DNA from: Psychrobacter cibarius
GTDB lineage: Bacteria; Pseudomonadota; Gammaproteobacteria; Pseudomonadales; Moraxellaceae
DNA length: 64,000 nucleotides
Direction: 5' to 3'
Assembly: GCF_016107535.1 (NCBI RefSeq)
Contig: NZ_JABASQ010000009.1
Location: forward strand, 1 to 64,000
The notes beneath the pieces are model-generated. The model saw nothing but the letters and a program-made list of their open reading frames with translations. It searched no databases and was not told the DNA's origin. The translations under genes were made by a program, and so were the position numbers. Below, in pieces: positions 1-10,206 of the stretch (the first letter of the stretch is position 1; each line of letters begins with the position of its first letter).

Positions 1-34
1 GTGGCTTTACGCGTTCAAACTTGGCCTTTGCCAT
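1..34 (-). CDS. tuf: Elongation factor Tu, N-terminal fragment (partial)
   Basis: Only the first eleven codons lie in the window. The reverse strand reads MAKAKFERVKP, the standard start of bacterial EF-Tu, the GTPase that delivers aminoacyl-tRNA to the ribosome. An AGGAAA-like ribosome binding site precedes the ATG at 34. It lies downstream of fusA in the same orientation, the usual str-operon position. The rest of the gene is off the left edge. Confidence 0.9.
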   Translation of the reverse strand, partial: MAKAKFERVKP

Positions 35-258
35 GGGTATTTCCTCTTTTTTTGGGGTCAAATGCTAAGCTCGTATAAATACGATAACAAAGACGATCTT
101 GACCACATTAAGATAATTGTTAAAAGGGTACACATACTAATGTGCAGATATTATAAGAAAATCACCGCCAATAACAAGTCTTTTAACCAATTATTGGCGT
201 ATTCTTCTATGACAACATAGAGATAATAGCTACATTGTCATATTTAATAGACGATTAC
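35..258 (-). other. fusA-tuf intergenic spacer with two inverted repeats
   Basis: This 224-bp spacer holds two perfect inverted repeats: CGCCAATAA at 167-175 with its complement at 191-199, and ATGACAA at 209-215 with its complement at 235-241. Neither is followed by a clear T-run on the minus strand, so they look more like mRNA processing or stabilising hairpins than intrinsic terminators. Their role is inferred. I recognised no separate tuf promoter. Confidence 0.45.
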
Positions 259-2385
259 TTACTCGTCATCATCTTTATTGTTGAATTTAGAGATGATGTC
301 AGCAGCAACTGATTTTGGAATCTCAGCGTACTTTTGGAATTCCATTGAATAAGTAGCACGGCCTTGTGACATTGAGCGCATTTGTGTGGCATAACCAAAC
401 ATTTCTGCTAATGGTACTTCGGCACGGATCTGCTTAGTACCGCCAGGTAGGTCTTCCATACCCTGTACCAAACCACGACGACGGTTAAGATCGCCCATGA
501 TATCGCCCATATAATCTTCAGGCGTTTCAACTTCAACTTTCATGATTGGCTCAAGTAGCGCTGGATCTGCTGCCATGAAGCCTTTTCTGAATGCCATAGA
601 ACCAGCCATCTTAAATGATAGCTCATCCGAATCGACGTCATGGTAAGAACCGTCATACAAGGTCGCTTTTACGCCAACCACTGGATAACCAGCAAGTACG
701 CCATTTTTCATGCGTTCTCGGATACCTTTATCAACAGCACCATGGAATTCTTTCGGTACAGTACCACCAACAACTTCTTCAGCGAATTCATATTCAGTAT
801 CGCCCGCTGGATCAAGTGGCTCAAGACGTAACCAAACGTGACCGAATTTACCACGACCACCAGTCTGACGTACGAATTTGCCTTCTTGCTCAACCGTGTT
901 ACGAATCGTTTCACGATAAGCAACCTGCGGCGCACCGATGTTCGCTTCAACGTTAAACTCACGCTTCATACGATCCACAAGAATCTCTAGATGCAGCTCA
1001 CCCATACCACTGATGATTGTCTGACCAGACTCTTCGTCAGTATGTACACGGAACGATGGATCTTCTTTCGCCAAACGACCTAAAGCGATTGACATTCTTT
1101 CTTGGTCAGCTTTGGTCTTAGGTTCAACCGCTAGGCTGATAACTGGATCTGGGAATTCCATGCGCTCAAGCGTGATAACATTTTGCTCATCACATAGCGT
1201 ATCACCAGTCGTTACGTCTTTCATGCCGACCAACGCAGCGATATCACCAGTACGGATTTCTTGCAACTCTTCTTGAGAGTTAGCCATCATCTGTACAATA
1301 CGACCAACGCGCTCACGCTTCATTTTAACTGGGTTATAAACACTGCTGCCTTGCGTTAAAACACCTGAATAAACACGAACGAAGGTTAAGTTACCAACGA
1401 ATTTGTCATTCATGATTTTAAATGCTAAAGCTGAGAATGGCGCTTCATCTGACGCTTCACGAGTGCCTTCAGTTTCATCTTTGTCATCAAGGATACCTTT
1501 AATAGCAGGTACATCCATTGGTGCTGGAAGATACTGAATAACCGCATCCAACATCTTTTGTACACCTTTGTTTTTAAAGGCAGTACCACAAAGTAATGGA
1601 ATGATTTGGTTATCAATAGTCAATTGACGAATAGCAACGTTGATCTGCTCTACAGACAACTCGCCATTTTCTAAATACTCATTCATCAATTCTTCTGTTG
1701 CTTCAGCCGCATTTTCTACAAGAATCTCACGATACTCTTCTGCTTTTTCTTGTAATTCAGCTGGGATTTCGCGCTCTTCAAACTCCATACCTTGAGATGC
1801 TTCATCCCAATAAAGAGCTTTCATGGTAACTAGATCAATAACGCCTTCGAAATCATCTTCTTTACCAATTGGAATAACCAATGGTACAGGATTACCGCCT
1901 AGACGAGTTTTGATCTGCTCAATAACACGATAGAAATCAGCGCCAACGCGATCCATTTTGTTTACAAATGCAAGACGTGGAACTTTATATTTATTTGCCT
2001 GACGCCATACGGTCTCAGACTGTGGCTGAACGCCGCCTACTGCACAGTAAACCATGCAAGCGCCATCAAGTACACGCATAGAACGTTCAACTTCGATCGT
2101 GAAGTCAACGTGACCTGGGGTGTCAATGATGTTGATACGATGTTCGTCAAACTGTTTTGCCATACCTGACCAAAAACAAGTCGTCGCCGCTGAGGTAATA
2201 GTAATACCGCGCTCTTGTTCTTGCTCCATCCAGTCCATAGTGGCTGCGCCATCATGTACTTCACCAAGTTTGTGACTAACACCGGTATAAAATAAAACAC
2301 GCTCAGTAGTGGTTGTCTTACCAGCATCGATGTGCGCTGAGATACCAATGTTGCGATAGCGTTTTAGGGGAGTTTTACGAGCCAT
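259..2385 (-). CDS. fusA: Elongation factor G (ribosomal translocase GTPase)
   Basis: EF-G catalyses GTP-dependent translocation of tRNA and mRNA and, with RRF, ribosome recycling in the cytoplasm. The 708-residue product is close to the roughly 700 usual for the family. It shows the G1 loop [13 protein letters not shown] near residue 17, the DTPGHVDF G3 motif, the NKMD G4 motif near residue 140, and the conserved domain IV/V region with GGTVPKEF and the GYATQMRS stretch near the C-terminus. The start ATG at 2385 has an AGGAAA-type ribosome binding site just upstream. It is the third gene of an rpsL-rpsG-fusA-tuf operon read leftwards, transcribed probably from the promoter before rpsL. Nothing is unusual in the protein. 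Confidence 0.98.
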   Translation of the reverse strand: MARKTPLKRYRNIGISAHIDAGKTTTTERVLFYTGVSHKLGEVHDGAATMDWMEQEQERGITITSAATTCFWSGMAKQFDEHRINIIDTPGHVDFTIEVERSMRVLDGACMVYCAVGGVQPQSETVWRQANKYKVPRLAFVNKMDRVGADFYRVIEQIKTRLGGNPVPLVIPIGKEDDFEGVIDLVTMKALYWDEASQGMEFEEREIPAELQEKAEEYREILVENAAEATEELMNEYLENGELSVEQINVAIRQLTIDNQIIPLLCGTAFKNKGVQKMLDAVIQYLPAPMDVPAIKGILDDKDETEGTREASDEAPFSALAFKIMNDKFVGNLTFVRVYSGVLTQGSSVYNPVKMKRERVGRIVQMMANSQEELQEIRTGDIAALVGMKDVTTGDTLCDEQNVITLERMEFPDPVISLAVEPKTKADQERMSIALGRLAKEDPSFRVHTDEESGQTIISGMGELHLEILVDRMKREFNVEANIGAPQVAYRETIRNTVEQEGKFVRQTGGRGKFGHVWLRLEPLDPAGDTEYEFAEEVVGGTVPKEFHGAVDKGIRERMKNGVLAGYPVVGVKATLYDGSYHDVDSDELSFKMAGSMAFRKGFMAADPALLEPIMKVEVETPEDYMGDIMGDLNRRRGLVQGMEDLPGGTKQIRAEVPLAEMFGYATQMRSMSQGRATYSMEFQKYAEIPKSVAADIISKFNNKDDDE

Positions 2386-2730
2386 AGTGTTTTCCTAGGA
2401 AAAGTCGTGTATATAATAATGTATTGTGTCTCTACCTCATACTCTATGACAAAGCGGTCAGCTTCATATTACTTACTGATTATTGAGCCTAATACGGACA
2501 AAAAAAGAGCAAATACTAAGAATAGTGCGGCATCAGATTTGGGATGCTCTCTTGTGACAAGCATACTTAATTAAGAGAGACATCTTGATAGATGTCCGCC
2601 ATCTCGTTGTTGATAGTCAAAAACTATTTACAACAAGATAAATGATGGCGGCAATCAATAGAATAAATAACAATGTAAGATTAGCTGACTTCAGCCAGCT
2701 AATCTAAAGCTACTACTAATAAACAGTAGC
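2386..2730 (-). other. rpsG-fusA intergenic region with a 9-bp stem hairpin
   Basis: This 345-bp spacer is long for a str operon. It contains a perfect inverted repeat GATTAGCTG (2679-2687) with its complement at 2696-2704, and a second, AGCTACT (2708-2714) with its complement at 2725-2731, which reaches the rpsG stop codon. On the minus strand the first is followed by a U-rich but interrupted stretch. I infer a processing site or partial terminator. No ORF of note is present. Confidence 0.5.
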
Positions 2731-3204
2731 TTAGAAGCGGTAATGAGAGAACGCTTTGTTAGCATCTGCCATGCGGTGAACTTCGTCACGCTTTTTCATA
2801 GCAGCGCCTTTGCCATCAGCAGCATCATTCAATTCGCCAGCCAAACGCAAAGCCATTGATTTTTCAGAACGCTTAGCAGCAGCTTCAGCTAACCAACGCA
2901 TAGCCAAGGCAGTACGACGGGAGGGGCGTACTTCCATTGGTACTTGGTAGGTTGCACCACCAACGCGGCGAGCTTTCACTTCTACCATTGGGCGTACATT
3001 TTCTAAAACTTCTTCGAAGAAAGATACTGGATCTTCGATTTTACGTTTTTCGCTTACTGTTTCAAGTGCACCGTAAACGATACGCTCAGCAGTAGATTTT
3101 TTACCATGACTCATTACATGGTTGATGAATTTTGCAACAGTTTGGCTACCAAACTTAGGATCCGGTAGGATCTCACGGGTAGCAACGACGCGACGTCTTG
3201 GCAT
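2731..3204 (-). CDS. rpsG: 30S ribosomal protein S7
   Basis: S7 nucleates assembly of the 30S head by binding the 3' domain of 16S rRNA, and contacts E-site tRNA. The 157-residue product starts [20 protein letters not shown] and has the conserved [13 protein letters not shown] and ALRWLAEAA-like segments of the family. An upstream in-frame start at 3255 is possible, but an AAGGAT ribosome binding site at the right distance favours 3204, and the extra 17 residues do not fit S7. It lies between rpsL and fusA. Confidence 0.97.
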   Translation of the reverse strand: MPRRRVVATREILPDPKFGSQTVAKFINHVMSHGKKSTAERIVYGALETVSEKRKIEDPVSFFEEVLENVRPMVEVKARRVGGATYQVPMEVRPSRRTALAMRWLAEAAAKRSEKSMALRLAGELNDAADGKGAAMKKRDEVHRMADANKAFSHYRF

Positions 3205-3410
3205 AATAAATATCCTTTTCTTCAGGAGTGTCTGACATTCACAATCTCGCACCAATGAATATTGGATGGCGTTATATCGAGTTGTCAGTCAGCCTTACTG
3301 CACGGCGGTATGTTTTAACAGTGAATTACTAATTTAATAATACTGTCAACACCAGACCCATGCACAGTTAATGTTTGGTATAAAAAAGCTTAGCTAATAA
3401 CGATTAGTTA

Positions 3411-3785
3411 TTAAACTTTAGGCTTCTTAGCACCATATTTAGAGCGACCTTGCTTACGGTCTTTAACGCCTGCGCAATCTAATGCACCACGAACGGTGTG
3501 ATAACGTACACCTGGTAGATCTTTTACACGACCACCACGGATAAGAACAACACTGTGCTCTTGTAAGTTATGACCTTCGCCGCCGATGTAGCTTGATACT
3601 TCATAGCCTGAAGTCAAACGTACACGACATACTTTACGCATGGCTGAGTTAGGTTTTTTAGGGGTAGTAGTATATACGCGAGTACATACACCACGACGTT
3701 GTGGGCACGCTTCCAACGCAGGAACTTTTGACTTTTCCTTGATGGTTTTGCGACCTTTACGAATCAATTGGTTAGTTGTTGCCAT
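3411..3785 (-). CDS. rpsL: 30S ribosomal protein S12
   Basis: S12 sits at the decoding centre and governs translational accuracy. The 124-residue protein starts [14 protein letters not shown], preceded by a GGAGAAGGATG-like ribosome binding site; a longer in-frame ORF from 3842 lacks this support. The TPKKPNS loop retains Lys43, and Lys88 is present in GGRVKDLPG, so the classical streptomycin-resistance substitutions are absent. Asp89, the usual methylthiolation target of RimO, is also present. An inverted repeat at 3395-3413 overlaps its stop codon. It is the first gene of the str operon. Confidence 0.97.
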   Translation of the reverse strand: MATTNQLIRKGRKTIKEKSKVPALEACPQRRGVCTRVYTTTPKKPNSAMRKVCRVRLTSGYEVSSYIGGEGHNLQEHSVVLIRGGRVKDLPGVRYHTVRGALDCAGVKDRKQGRSKYGAKKPKV

Positions 3786-3888
3786 GAGGCATCCTTCTCC
3801 CGTTTGGTATAAAACAAAAAAATGGGGAAACGCACCATCCATCTGACTTTAACGACAGATTTTGGTACACCCATTTTTAGGACAGTGT

Positions 3889-3917
3889 ATTATAAAGAGT
3901 TGTTGCTGCTATTTCAA
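3889..3917 (-). promoter_or_regulatory. Sigma-70 promoter of the str operon
   Basis: On the minus strand TTGAAA (3912-3917) is followed by a 17-bp spacer and a perfect TATAAT (3889-3894). It lies about 104 bp upstream of the rpsL start, leaving an untranslated leader of about 95 nt. Near-consensus hexamers with ideal spacing fit the very high expression expected for a ribosomal operon. Confidence 0.85.
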
Positions 3918-4243
3918 CCACTTATGCGTGATTGCACTTTACAACATTTGATAGATATGCATTCACCCTACTACTATAACACTTTATCTATTTTTAGTTA
4001 AAAATCAGCTAAAAAGTAGATTGTCATACAGTATATCGAAAGTAGCGTCACGAACGATTTAAATAAGATGTTTAACTATAAATAAATAGCAATTTATAAG
4101 TACTAAATGGCGATATTATCTTGTTTTTCAAGAGAAAGAAGACATTATCGCCAAAATTAGTAGTAGATATGCAGCTCATAATCCTTCTATGATATAAGCT
4201 GGCTGAAGAAAGAAAACAGGTAAGTCTGATTATTTAGACGCTC
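3918..4243. other. Intergenic region between the EcsC-family gene and the str promoter
   Basis: AT-rich spacer. A loose inverted repeat with arms near 4109-4119 and 4142-4152 (GGCGATA and ATTATCGCC) lies about 90 bp past the stop of the EcsC-family gene and may end its transcript, but there is no clean T-run. I see no ORF or RNA gene. Confidence 0.4.
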
Positions 4244-5428
4244 TTATTTGCTTTTCTTGTTAGCCGTCTTGTTTGATTTGCTATCAGAGGATTTATTCTG
4301 ACCGCCTTGCTTATAATTGTCGTCTTTCTGCGTTTCTTTCACGACCTTTTCATCAACTTCTTGATGGTTATTTTTATCTTCAGCAGTATCTTTCTTGCTA
4401 TCGGTATCCTTGCTTGACTCTTTCTCAGCATCTTGCTGCTTGTCATTGTCAGCTGTTTTGTTTACCTTAGCTTCATTACCGCTATCATCAGTGATTGCGC
4501 GATTGGCAAGTTTGGCTTCTGGGGCAAAAGTCGCTTGAGCCACGCCAATCACTTCATCAATGAGCTGGCTGTTGTAGCGCATACCAACGATAACAGCGGT
4601 AACTGGTAAGAATTTGCGTATCCATGTTAAATTGATTTTATCCAAGTCAATACCGACCTGACTGGCAATGCTGTCAACTTGTTCTGCATAAAAGTTGACG
4701 TTTTTATCCTTTAGACCTAGGTTTTTTAGCTCATTGTGTAGACCACTGCTTTGGGCATTATCCAATAAGCCTTTGCCGATACCAATACCTGCTAGCAATG
4801 CTTGTTTTTCTTGCATCTTGCTCAGGTCAGCATTCGCTAGCAGCTCATATGCCATTTTGACGCCTTGCTTACCTGTGAGGGGTTTATTGTAGACAGCACC
4901 CAACTGATAGACGGTACGTAATGATACCAATAAAAGCCAAAGCGTATCAGCCAGCAAACCAGGAAGCCCAGCCAGACCTGTTAAGCCCCCTATCGTTGCC
5001 AATGCACGGTTTTGATTGGCGATATCAGTAGCTAATGCATAACGCTCTTCATCATCTAAGCTTGCGATATTGGCGAAACGATGCTCATTAGGTAAATTAA
5101 TCTGACTCCAGTTAGAAGCAAGATTTGCCACTTGTGCAAAAGCGCCATCGACCGTCGACTGAAAAAAACTGTTTGGCACTACTTTTTTGGCATATTTACC
5201 ATAAGTGGCAAAACGTGGCCCTAATAATTGCTGAGTGGCTTTTAACGTTTGCTCACGGAACAAATCCTGCTGATAGTCTTCATCGCCTAAGTTGACTGCT
5301 TTGTATTGACGCGGTTTGCCCGTCTTAGCATTCATGCTATCAATCATAGCGCCCATGCGCTCTAGATTGTTGCGAGTAAAAGAGCCAACGGTAGTGATAC
5401 CTTTAGAGAGAGTGCTACGCTTCGCCAT
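4244..5428 (-). CDS. EcsC-family protein with hydrophilic C-terminal tail
   Basis: The central part, about residues 60-310, resembles the EcsC protein family (a domain named from the Bacillus ecs ABC transporter locus), with the hydrophobic stretch LAGLPGLLADTLWLLLVSLR near residue 155. Its biochemical role is not established. The last roughly 80 residues are low-complexity and rich in Lys, Asp, Glu, Ser and Asn, likely disordered. There is no signal peptide, so I infer a cytosolic or membrane-associated protein. It is a single gene, divergent from fabB, with nothing in the context pointing to a function. The start ATG at 5428 has a plausible AAGGACATC ribosome binding site. Confidence 0.85.
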   Translation of the reverse strand: MAKRSTLSKGITTVGSFTRNNLERMGAMIDSMNAKTGKPRQYKAVNLGDEDYQQDLFREQTLKATQQLLGPRFATYGKYAKKVVPNSFFQSTVDGAFAQVANLASNWSQINLPNEHRFANIASLDDEERYALATDIANQNRALATIGGLTGLAGLPGLLADTLWLLLVSLRTVYQLGAVYNKPLTGKQGVKMAYELLANADLSKMQEKQALLAGIGIGKGLLDNAQSSGLHNELKNLGLKDKNVNFYAEQVDSIASQVGIDLDKINLTWIRKFLPVTAVIVGMRYNSQLIDEVIGVAQATFAPEAKLANRAITDDSGNEAKVNKTADNDKQQDAEKESSKDTDSKKDTAEDKNNHQEVDEKVVKETQKDDNYKQGGQNKSSDSKSNKTANKKSK

Positions 5429-5924
5429 CGTGATGTCCTTAATGTGATGAGTAATTTTGTTTTATTGTAAGCGATTTATAATAATAGATGTGCCATTCTA
5501 GTCAATCACTATAATCAATGTCAGTGCGAACAATGTTATCGCAATCACAAATTTTGTATCCAAAAGTATCACTTAATGTATGATTGATACCATTATGCAA
5601 GCTGTCTTCAAGCAAATGGTCTTTTTAGATGGCTTTAGACAGCAAGCACGATTTTGTCGTTATTTTGCACTTGTACAAAGATTTTGGACGCTCGATACGT
5701 TATCATGTGCCATAACTCACAGTACACTTGTACTTCTATTTATAAGTAGTTCGTTACTTATAAATAATCAGTTACCAAGCATATAGTTTTACTATGATCA
5801 TCACAATGATTGTAAAATGAGACTTTAACGCTCAACATACCCTAATATTAAATAATAGAAATACATACTTAAAAACGATTATTAAAAGTAATTGTGAAAA
5901 ATCGTTACTCATAAGGAATAGAAT
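5429..5924. other. Divergent intergenic region between the EcsC-family gene and fabB
   Basis: About 500 bp of AT-rich DNA between divergent genes, expected to hold both promoters. I could not pick a convincing -35/-10 pair for fabB. A GTAAGCGATTTATAATAAT stretch near 5467 gives a possible TATAAT-like element. The short ORFs here have no ribosome binding site or recognisable product. Confidence 0.35.
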
Positions 5925-7160
5925 ATGCGCCGCGTTGTTATCACTGGAGCAGGGATCGTCTCTTGTATCGGACATGATTTAGCCACGGTTACTGCCGCTC
6001 TAAAGCAAGGGCAGTCTGGCATTACATTTAATGAGGCTTATGCTGAGCATGGGTTTAAATCACACGTTAGCGGCAGTATCGACCAGTCGACGCTTGATAC
6101 CAGTGGTATCGATCGTAAGTTGAAGCGGTTTTTTAGTGATGCCAGTCTATACGCTTATGTCAGTGTTTTAAACGCCATTGAGCAGTCTGGTTTGTCGCTT
6201 GAAACCATCAATAATAATCCACGCGTGGGCGTGGTCGCAAGCTCTGGCGGCGCGTCGACAGAGAATATTGTCAATGCCATAGATGCCATGCGGGATAAAG
6301 GTCTGCGCGGTGTCGGCGCGATGGCTGTGCCAAAAACAATGGGCAGCTCAGTGTCAGCGGCGCTTGCTACAGGTCTAAAAATCCAAGGCGTATCATACTC
6401 GCTCACCTCTGCTTGTGCCACCTCAACCCATTGTATCGGTCATGCGGCTGAACTTATTCAATTAGGCAAAGCAGATGTGATACTCGCGGGTGGTAGCGAA
6501 GCGGAACATTGGACACAGTCTTGTATGTTTGATGCCATGGGTGCAGTCAGTACTCAATATAATGAGACACCGCAGCGCGCCTCAAGAGCTTATGATAAAG
6601 ATCGTGATGGCTTCGTGATTGCTGCTGGTGGTGCGATGGTCGTGGTTGAAAGTCTAGAACATGCACAAGCACGTGGTGCCAATATACTGGCTGAAATCGT
6701 CGGTTATGGTGCCAGCTCTGATGGTGCTGAAATGGTTGCGCCAAGTGGTGAAGGTGCCGTGCGCTGTATGCAGCAAGCCCTAGCCGAAGCTGGTTTGCAA
6801 ACTGTCGACTATATAAACAGCCACGGTACCAGCACGCCGTTAGGTGACATCACTGAGCTTAAAGCCATTGCTAAAGCATTTGGCGATGATATCAGTCAAG
6901 TACCTGCGATCAGCTCTACTAAATCTATGACAGGTCATAGCCTTGGTGCCGTTGGTGCGCAAGAGCTGATTTATTGCTTATTGATGCTACAAGAAGGCTT
7001 CATTGCACCCAGTATCAATGTTGATAATTTAGATCCTGCGGCTGAAGGCTTTGATATTGTCACCGAAATGCGTGAAGCCAAGCTTGAGACACTAATGAGC
7101 AACAGCTTTGGCTTCGGCGGTACTAATGCCACATTAATCATTAAGAAGTTTGACGCCTAA
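5925..7160 (+). CDS. fabB: Beta-ketoacyl-ACP synthase I
   Basis: This condensing enzyme elongates acyl-ACP with malonyl-ACP in type II fatty-acid synthesis and is needed for unsaturated fatty acids. The 411-residue thiolase-fold protein shows the catalytic Cys164 in SACATSTHC, His300 in [10 protein letters not shown], Lys333 and His338 in [13 protein letters not shown], i.e. the Cys-His-His triad of KAS I/II. The pattern and length fit FabB better than FabF, but that assignment is by resemblance. The start has an AAGGAATAG ribosome binding site. The pabB stop-start gap is only two bases, so the two are probably co-transcribed. No fabA is adjacent. Confidence 0.93.
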   Translation: MRRVVITGAGIVSCIGHDLATVTAALKQGQSGITFNEAYAEHGFKSHVSGSIDQSTLDTSGIDRKLKRFFSDASLYAYVSVLNAIEQSGLSLETINNNPRVGVVASSGGASTENIVNAIDAMRDKGLRGVGAMAVPKTMGSSVSAALATGLKIQGVSYSLTSACATSTHCIGHAAELIQLGKADVILAGGSEAEHWTQSCMFDAMGAVSTQYNETPQRASRAYDKDRDGFVIAAGGAMVVVESLEHAQARGANILAEIVGYGASSDGAEMVAPSGEGAVRCMQQALAEAGLQTVDYINSHGTSTPLGDITELKAIAKAFGDDISQVPAISSTKSMTGHSLGAVGAQELIYCLLMLQEGFIAPSINVDNLDPAAEGFDIVTEMREAKLETLMSNSFGFGGTNATLIIKKFDA

Positions 7161-7162
7161 CT

Positions 7163-8869
7163 ATGCTCGCAGCACATCCTCTCAAAACTGAGCAAATAAT
7201 GTCTGATCCATCGCCAGCTACTAAACCTAGCTGGCGTTTTGGTGACCTATCGGCTGCAGAATTTATGCCGCTGCTACAGCAGTATTTAATCGCACAAGAT
7301 ACTAAGGCAAACTGGCAATTGGTTTGGCTCAACAATGATGGTCAACCGGTGATTGGCTTATTGCCAAAAGTAAGCTGGTCTGTTTATGATTATTCTGAAA
7401 AAACGTCAAATTCTAACGAACAAGCAGCCCTTTATCAAGTCACAAAAACCTATCGTGACGCCGTTCACAATGATATCACTGTCACTTATAGGAGTTATAG
7501 CGACTGGCAAGATGAATTAATCAGTTATAGTCAAACTTATGAGACTGATAATGAAAACTCAGAATCAGTAAGCGATTTAAATGAAAAACCAAGTTATCAT
7601 CATGGTCTGATAGGTTTTATTGGTTATGATATTGCGGCTCATGAGCTAAGCCCGGCCGCCAAAATTGAGCGAGCAGCACAGCCTTGTGCCGTATTAGGAC
7701 ATTATGATATTTACTTAGCACCTGAGAAAAATCATGGCAACACGGGTTGGGAATTAACGATAAAGGCAACTGCTAACGACTCTGAAAACGACTCTGATAA
7801 TCAGCAAAAAAATAAAATGATCACGGCACTTGTCTCTTATTTAGATATAGTAGATAAAAATCTGGCTGATAACTGTCTCAATAAAACGCAACTGACAGCA
7901 TCACCACTGCCTGCTCCTTTAGTATTAAAGTCACGATGGCGTAAACAAGACTATCAACAAGCATTTAATCAAACCCAAAACTATCTACAGCAAGGCGACT
8001 GTTATCAAATCAACCTAACCCAAGAATGGCAAAGTTTTTTTGATCGTAATCCCAGTGATAATGGCATCTTGCCGATGCTTATTGATTATTTACCTGCTTT
8101 ACATCGTAATACCCGAGCACCTTTTTCTGGATACTTAGCGGTTAATCCCTTTAACCGTGAAATCAAAGATAATACTTCCCAGCATCCGTTTGAATTATTG
8201 AGCTGCTCGCCTGAGTTGTTCTTTACATTTACCAAGGATATCAATACTGGCAAGCACCATATCATCACTAAGCCCATCAAAGGGACTATGCCACGCAGCA
8301 CCAATATTCAACAAGACCATGCTTATAAACAGCAACTGACTGATAGTGAAAAAGATCGCGCCGAAAATGTGATGATTGTCGATTTATTGCGTAATGACTT
8401 GGGTAAATATGCCAAGATAGGCAGCGTAAAAGTGCCGCAGTTATTCGCGATTGAGAGTTTTAGCAATGTGCACCATATGGTCAGCACTATTACCGCAGAA
8501 TTACAGACGGACACTCACCCACTCGCCGTTTTGTTTGGTAGTTTGCCTGCTGGCTCAATTACTGGCACCCCAAAAAAGCGAGCGGTTGAAATTATATCTG
8601 AGCTAGAAACTGCGCCGCGCGGTGCTTATTGCGGCACATTGGGCTATATGAACTTTGATGGCAGTGGTCAATGGAATGTGCTCATTCGTACGCTGCAAGC
8701 TAACACTTCATCACATAATGAGTTGGATAAAAAAAGACATATTAGCTTATGGGCAGGCGGTGGTATCACTGTCGCCTCTGATTGCGATGCTGAATACCAA
8801 GAATGTTTGGATAAAGTCGGTAATCTATTAAGCGTTTTAACTCAAGAAAATACCCACAAAGGCCCTTAA
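7163..8869 (+). CDS. pabB: Aminodeoxychorismate synthase component I
   Basis: PabB converts chorismate and ammonia (from the PabA glutaminase) to 4-amino-4-deoxychorismate for folate synthesis. The C-terminal half carries chorismate-binding signatures: KPIKGTMPR, the VDLLRNDLG segment, SLPAGSITGTPK and the final GGGITVASDCDAEY. The N-terminal part is diverged and contains Asn/Ser/Asp-rich inserts, making it longer (568 residues) than the E. coli enzyme. A second ATG at 7199 (MSDPSPATK) is an alternative start; neither has a strong ribosome binding site. TrpE is the main alternative family, but the sequence looks more like PabB. It sits two bases after fabB and ends at a strong terminator. Confidence 0.88.
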   Translation: MLAAHPLKTEQIMSDPSPATKPSWRFGDLSAAEFMPLLQQYLIAQDTKANWQLVWLNNDGQPVIGLLPKVSWSVYDYSEKTSNSNEQAALYQVTKTYRDAVHNDITVTYRSYSDWQDELISYSQTYETDNENSESVSDLNEKPSYHHGLIGFIGYDIAAHELSPAAKIERAAQPCAVLGHYDIYLAPEKNHGNTGWELTIKATANDSENDSDNQQKNKMITALVSYLDIVDKNLADNCLNKTQLTASPLPAPLVLKSRWRKQDYQQAFNQTQNYLQQGDCYQINLTQEWQSFFDRNPSDNGILPMLIDYLPALHRNTRAPFSGYLAVNPFNREIKDNTSQHPFELLSCSPELFFTFTKDINTGKHHIITKPIKGTMPRSTNIQQDHAYKQQLTDSEKDRAENVMIVDLLRNDLGKYAKIGSVKVPQLFAIESFSNVHHMVSTITAELQTDTHPLAVLFGSLPAGSITGTPKKRAVEIISELETAPRGAYCGTLGYMNFDGSGQWNVLIRTLQANTSSHNELDKKRHISLWAGGGITVASDCDAEYQECLDKVGNLLSVLTQENTHKGP

Positions 8870-8903
8870 GATTGTTCTAAAAACGTGACTAGATAAATTC
8901 GTC

Positions 8904-8940
8904 AAAAAGCCTGCGCAACATAATGTTGGCAGGCTTTTTT
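8904..8940. terminator. Bidirectional terminator between pabB and hisC
   Basis: AAAAAGCCTGC, a 14-bp internal stretch that can itself pair (CAACAT/ATGTTG), then GCAGGCTTTTTT. The A-run and T-run allow termination of both convergent genes. Confidence 0.9.
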
Positions 8941-8993
8941 ATCAATACAAGCATCGTGATGCAATTATCAAGATTTAAATCGCGAACCAGATA

Positions 8994-10127
8994 TTAATCA
9001 GCAATAATTTCAGCCTCTTTCTGCAACGTCTGTAAAGCATCTATCAAACGGTTGTTTTGCTCTGCTGTACCGGTAGTGATACGCAAATACTCATTGATGC
9101 GTGGCTTGTCAAAATGACGGACGATAATGCCTTGCTCACGTAACGCATTCGCTACCGTATTGGCATTACCGTCTTTAGGGCGGGCAAAAACAAAGTTGGC
9201 ATGCGATGGCAACACATCAAAACCTAACGCTGTCAGCTCTGCTGTAAGAGATTGGCGTAAGTCGATGACTTGCTGGCAGGTCTGAGTAAAATACTCAACA
9301 TCCAATACACTGGCAGTCGCCCCTACTTGCGCCAGCTTATCCAGTGGATAGCTATTAAAGCTGTTTTTCATACGGGTTAAGGCTTCAATCAATGAGGCAT
9401 TACCAAAAGCCATACCAACGCGTAATCCAGCAAGCGAACGTGACTTTGAAAAGGTTTGGGTCACAAGAATGTTGTCAAACTCATTGATTAAGCTCACTGC
9501 TGAAATTTCTGCATCTGAGCTACCGTCAACTGCCCGCGCAAAATCAATATAAGCCTCATCAATCACAATCACTGAGTTTGAGTGCTCACTAGCCAGCTTG
9601 CGAATATCGGCAAGCGATAATAATAATCCAGTTGGGGCATTTGGATTGGCAATGATAATGCCGCTACAAGGCTGGCGATAAGCATCAGGATCAATACTAA
9701 AATCTTCTTCCAAGGCGATTTGTACCAGCTCGATACCAAAGGTCTGCGCATAGACTGGATAGAAACTATAGCTGATATCGGGTGCTAAAACAGGTCGCTC
9801 TTTTAGGAAAAAGCTGGCAAATACTAGTGCCAACACTTCATCAGAGCCATTGCCAACAAACACTTGGTTGATATCAATATCATAAAGTTGTGCCAATGCG
9901 GCACGCAAATCATCAGACTCAGGCGCTGGATATAAACGCAGATCAGCCGCTTGCTGCTCTAGAACCTTTGCGATTGCCTCGCCTACTTTCGGTGACGGCG
10001 GGAATGGGTTTTCATTGGTATTTAATTTGCATAAATTTTCATGCTGAGGCTGCTCACCAGGAACGTAAGGTGACAAATTACGCGCTTTAGATGACCAAAG
10101 TCTGGTGTCTATCTTTAACTCACTCAT
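8994..10127 (-). CDS. hisC: Histidinol-phosphate aminotransferase
   Basis: This PLP enzyme transfers the amino group from glutamate to imidazole acetol phosphate in histidine synthesis. The 377-residue protein shows the NPNAPTG motif (161-167), the VIDEAYIDF segment, the PLP lysine Lys228 in TQTFSKSRSLAGLRVG and the arginine-containing EYLRITTGT near the C-terminus, all typical of HisC. It is the last gene of a minus-strand hisG-hisD-hisC run, 79 bp after hisD. The start has an AGGATAAC ribosome binding site. Confidence 0.95.
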   Translation of the reverse strand: MSELKIDTRLWSSKARNLSPYVPGEQPQHENLCKLNTNENPFPPSPKVGEAIAKVLEQQAADLRLYPAPESDDLRAALAQLYDIDINQVFVGNGSDEVLALVFASFFLKERPVLAPDISYSFYPVYAQTFGIELVQIALEEDFSIDPDAYRQPCSGIIIANPNAPTGLLLSLADIRKLASEHSNSVIVIDEAYIDFARAVDGSSDAEISAVSLINEFDNILVTQTFSKSRSLAGLRVGMAFGNASLIEALTRMKNSFNSYPLDKLAQVGATASVLDVEYFTQTCQQVIDLRQSLTAELTALGFDVLPSHANFVFARPKDGNANTVANALREQGIIVRHFDKPRINEYLRITTGTAEQNNRLIDALQTLQKEAEIIAD

Positions 10128-10206
10128 AAGTTATCCTACTATTCGCCACATAAATTATTAAATATAAATCTCAAAAGTACAATTCAAAAGTAATCATTAA
10201 GCCACG

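Noticed and set aside
5580..5786. 68-codon ORF upstream of fabB
   Set aside because: No ribosome binding site, no recognisable domain, and it lies in the region expected to carry promoters.
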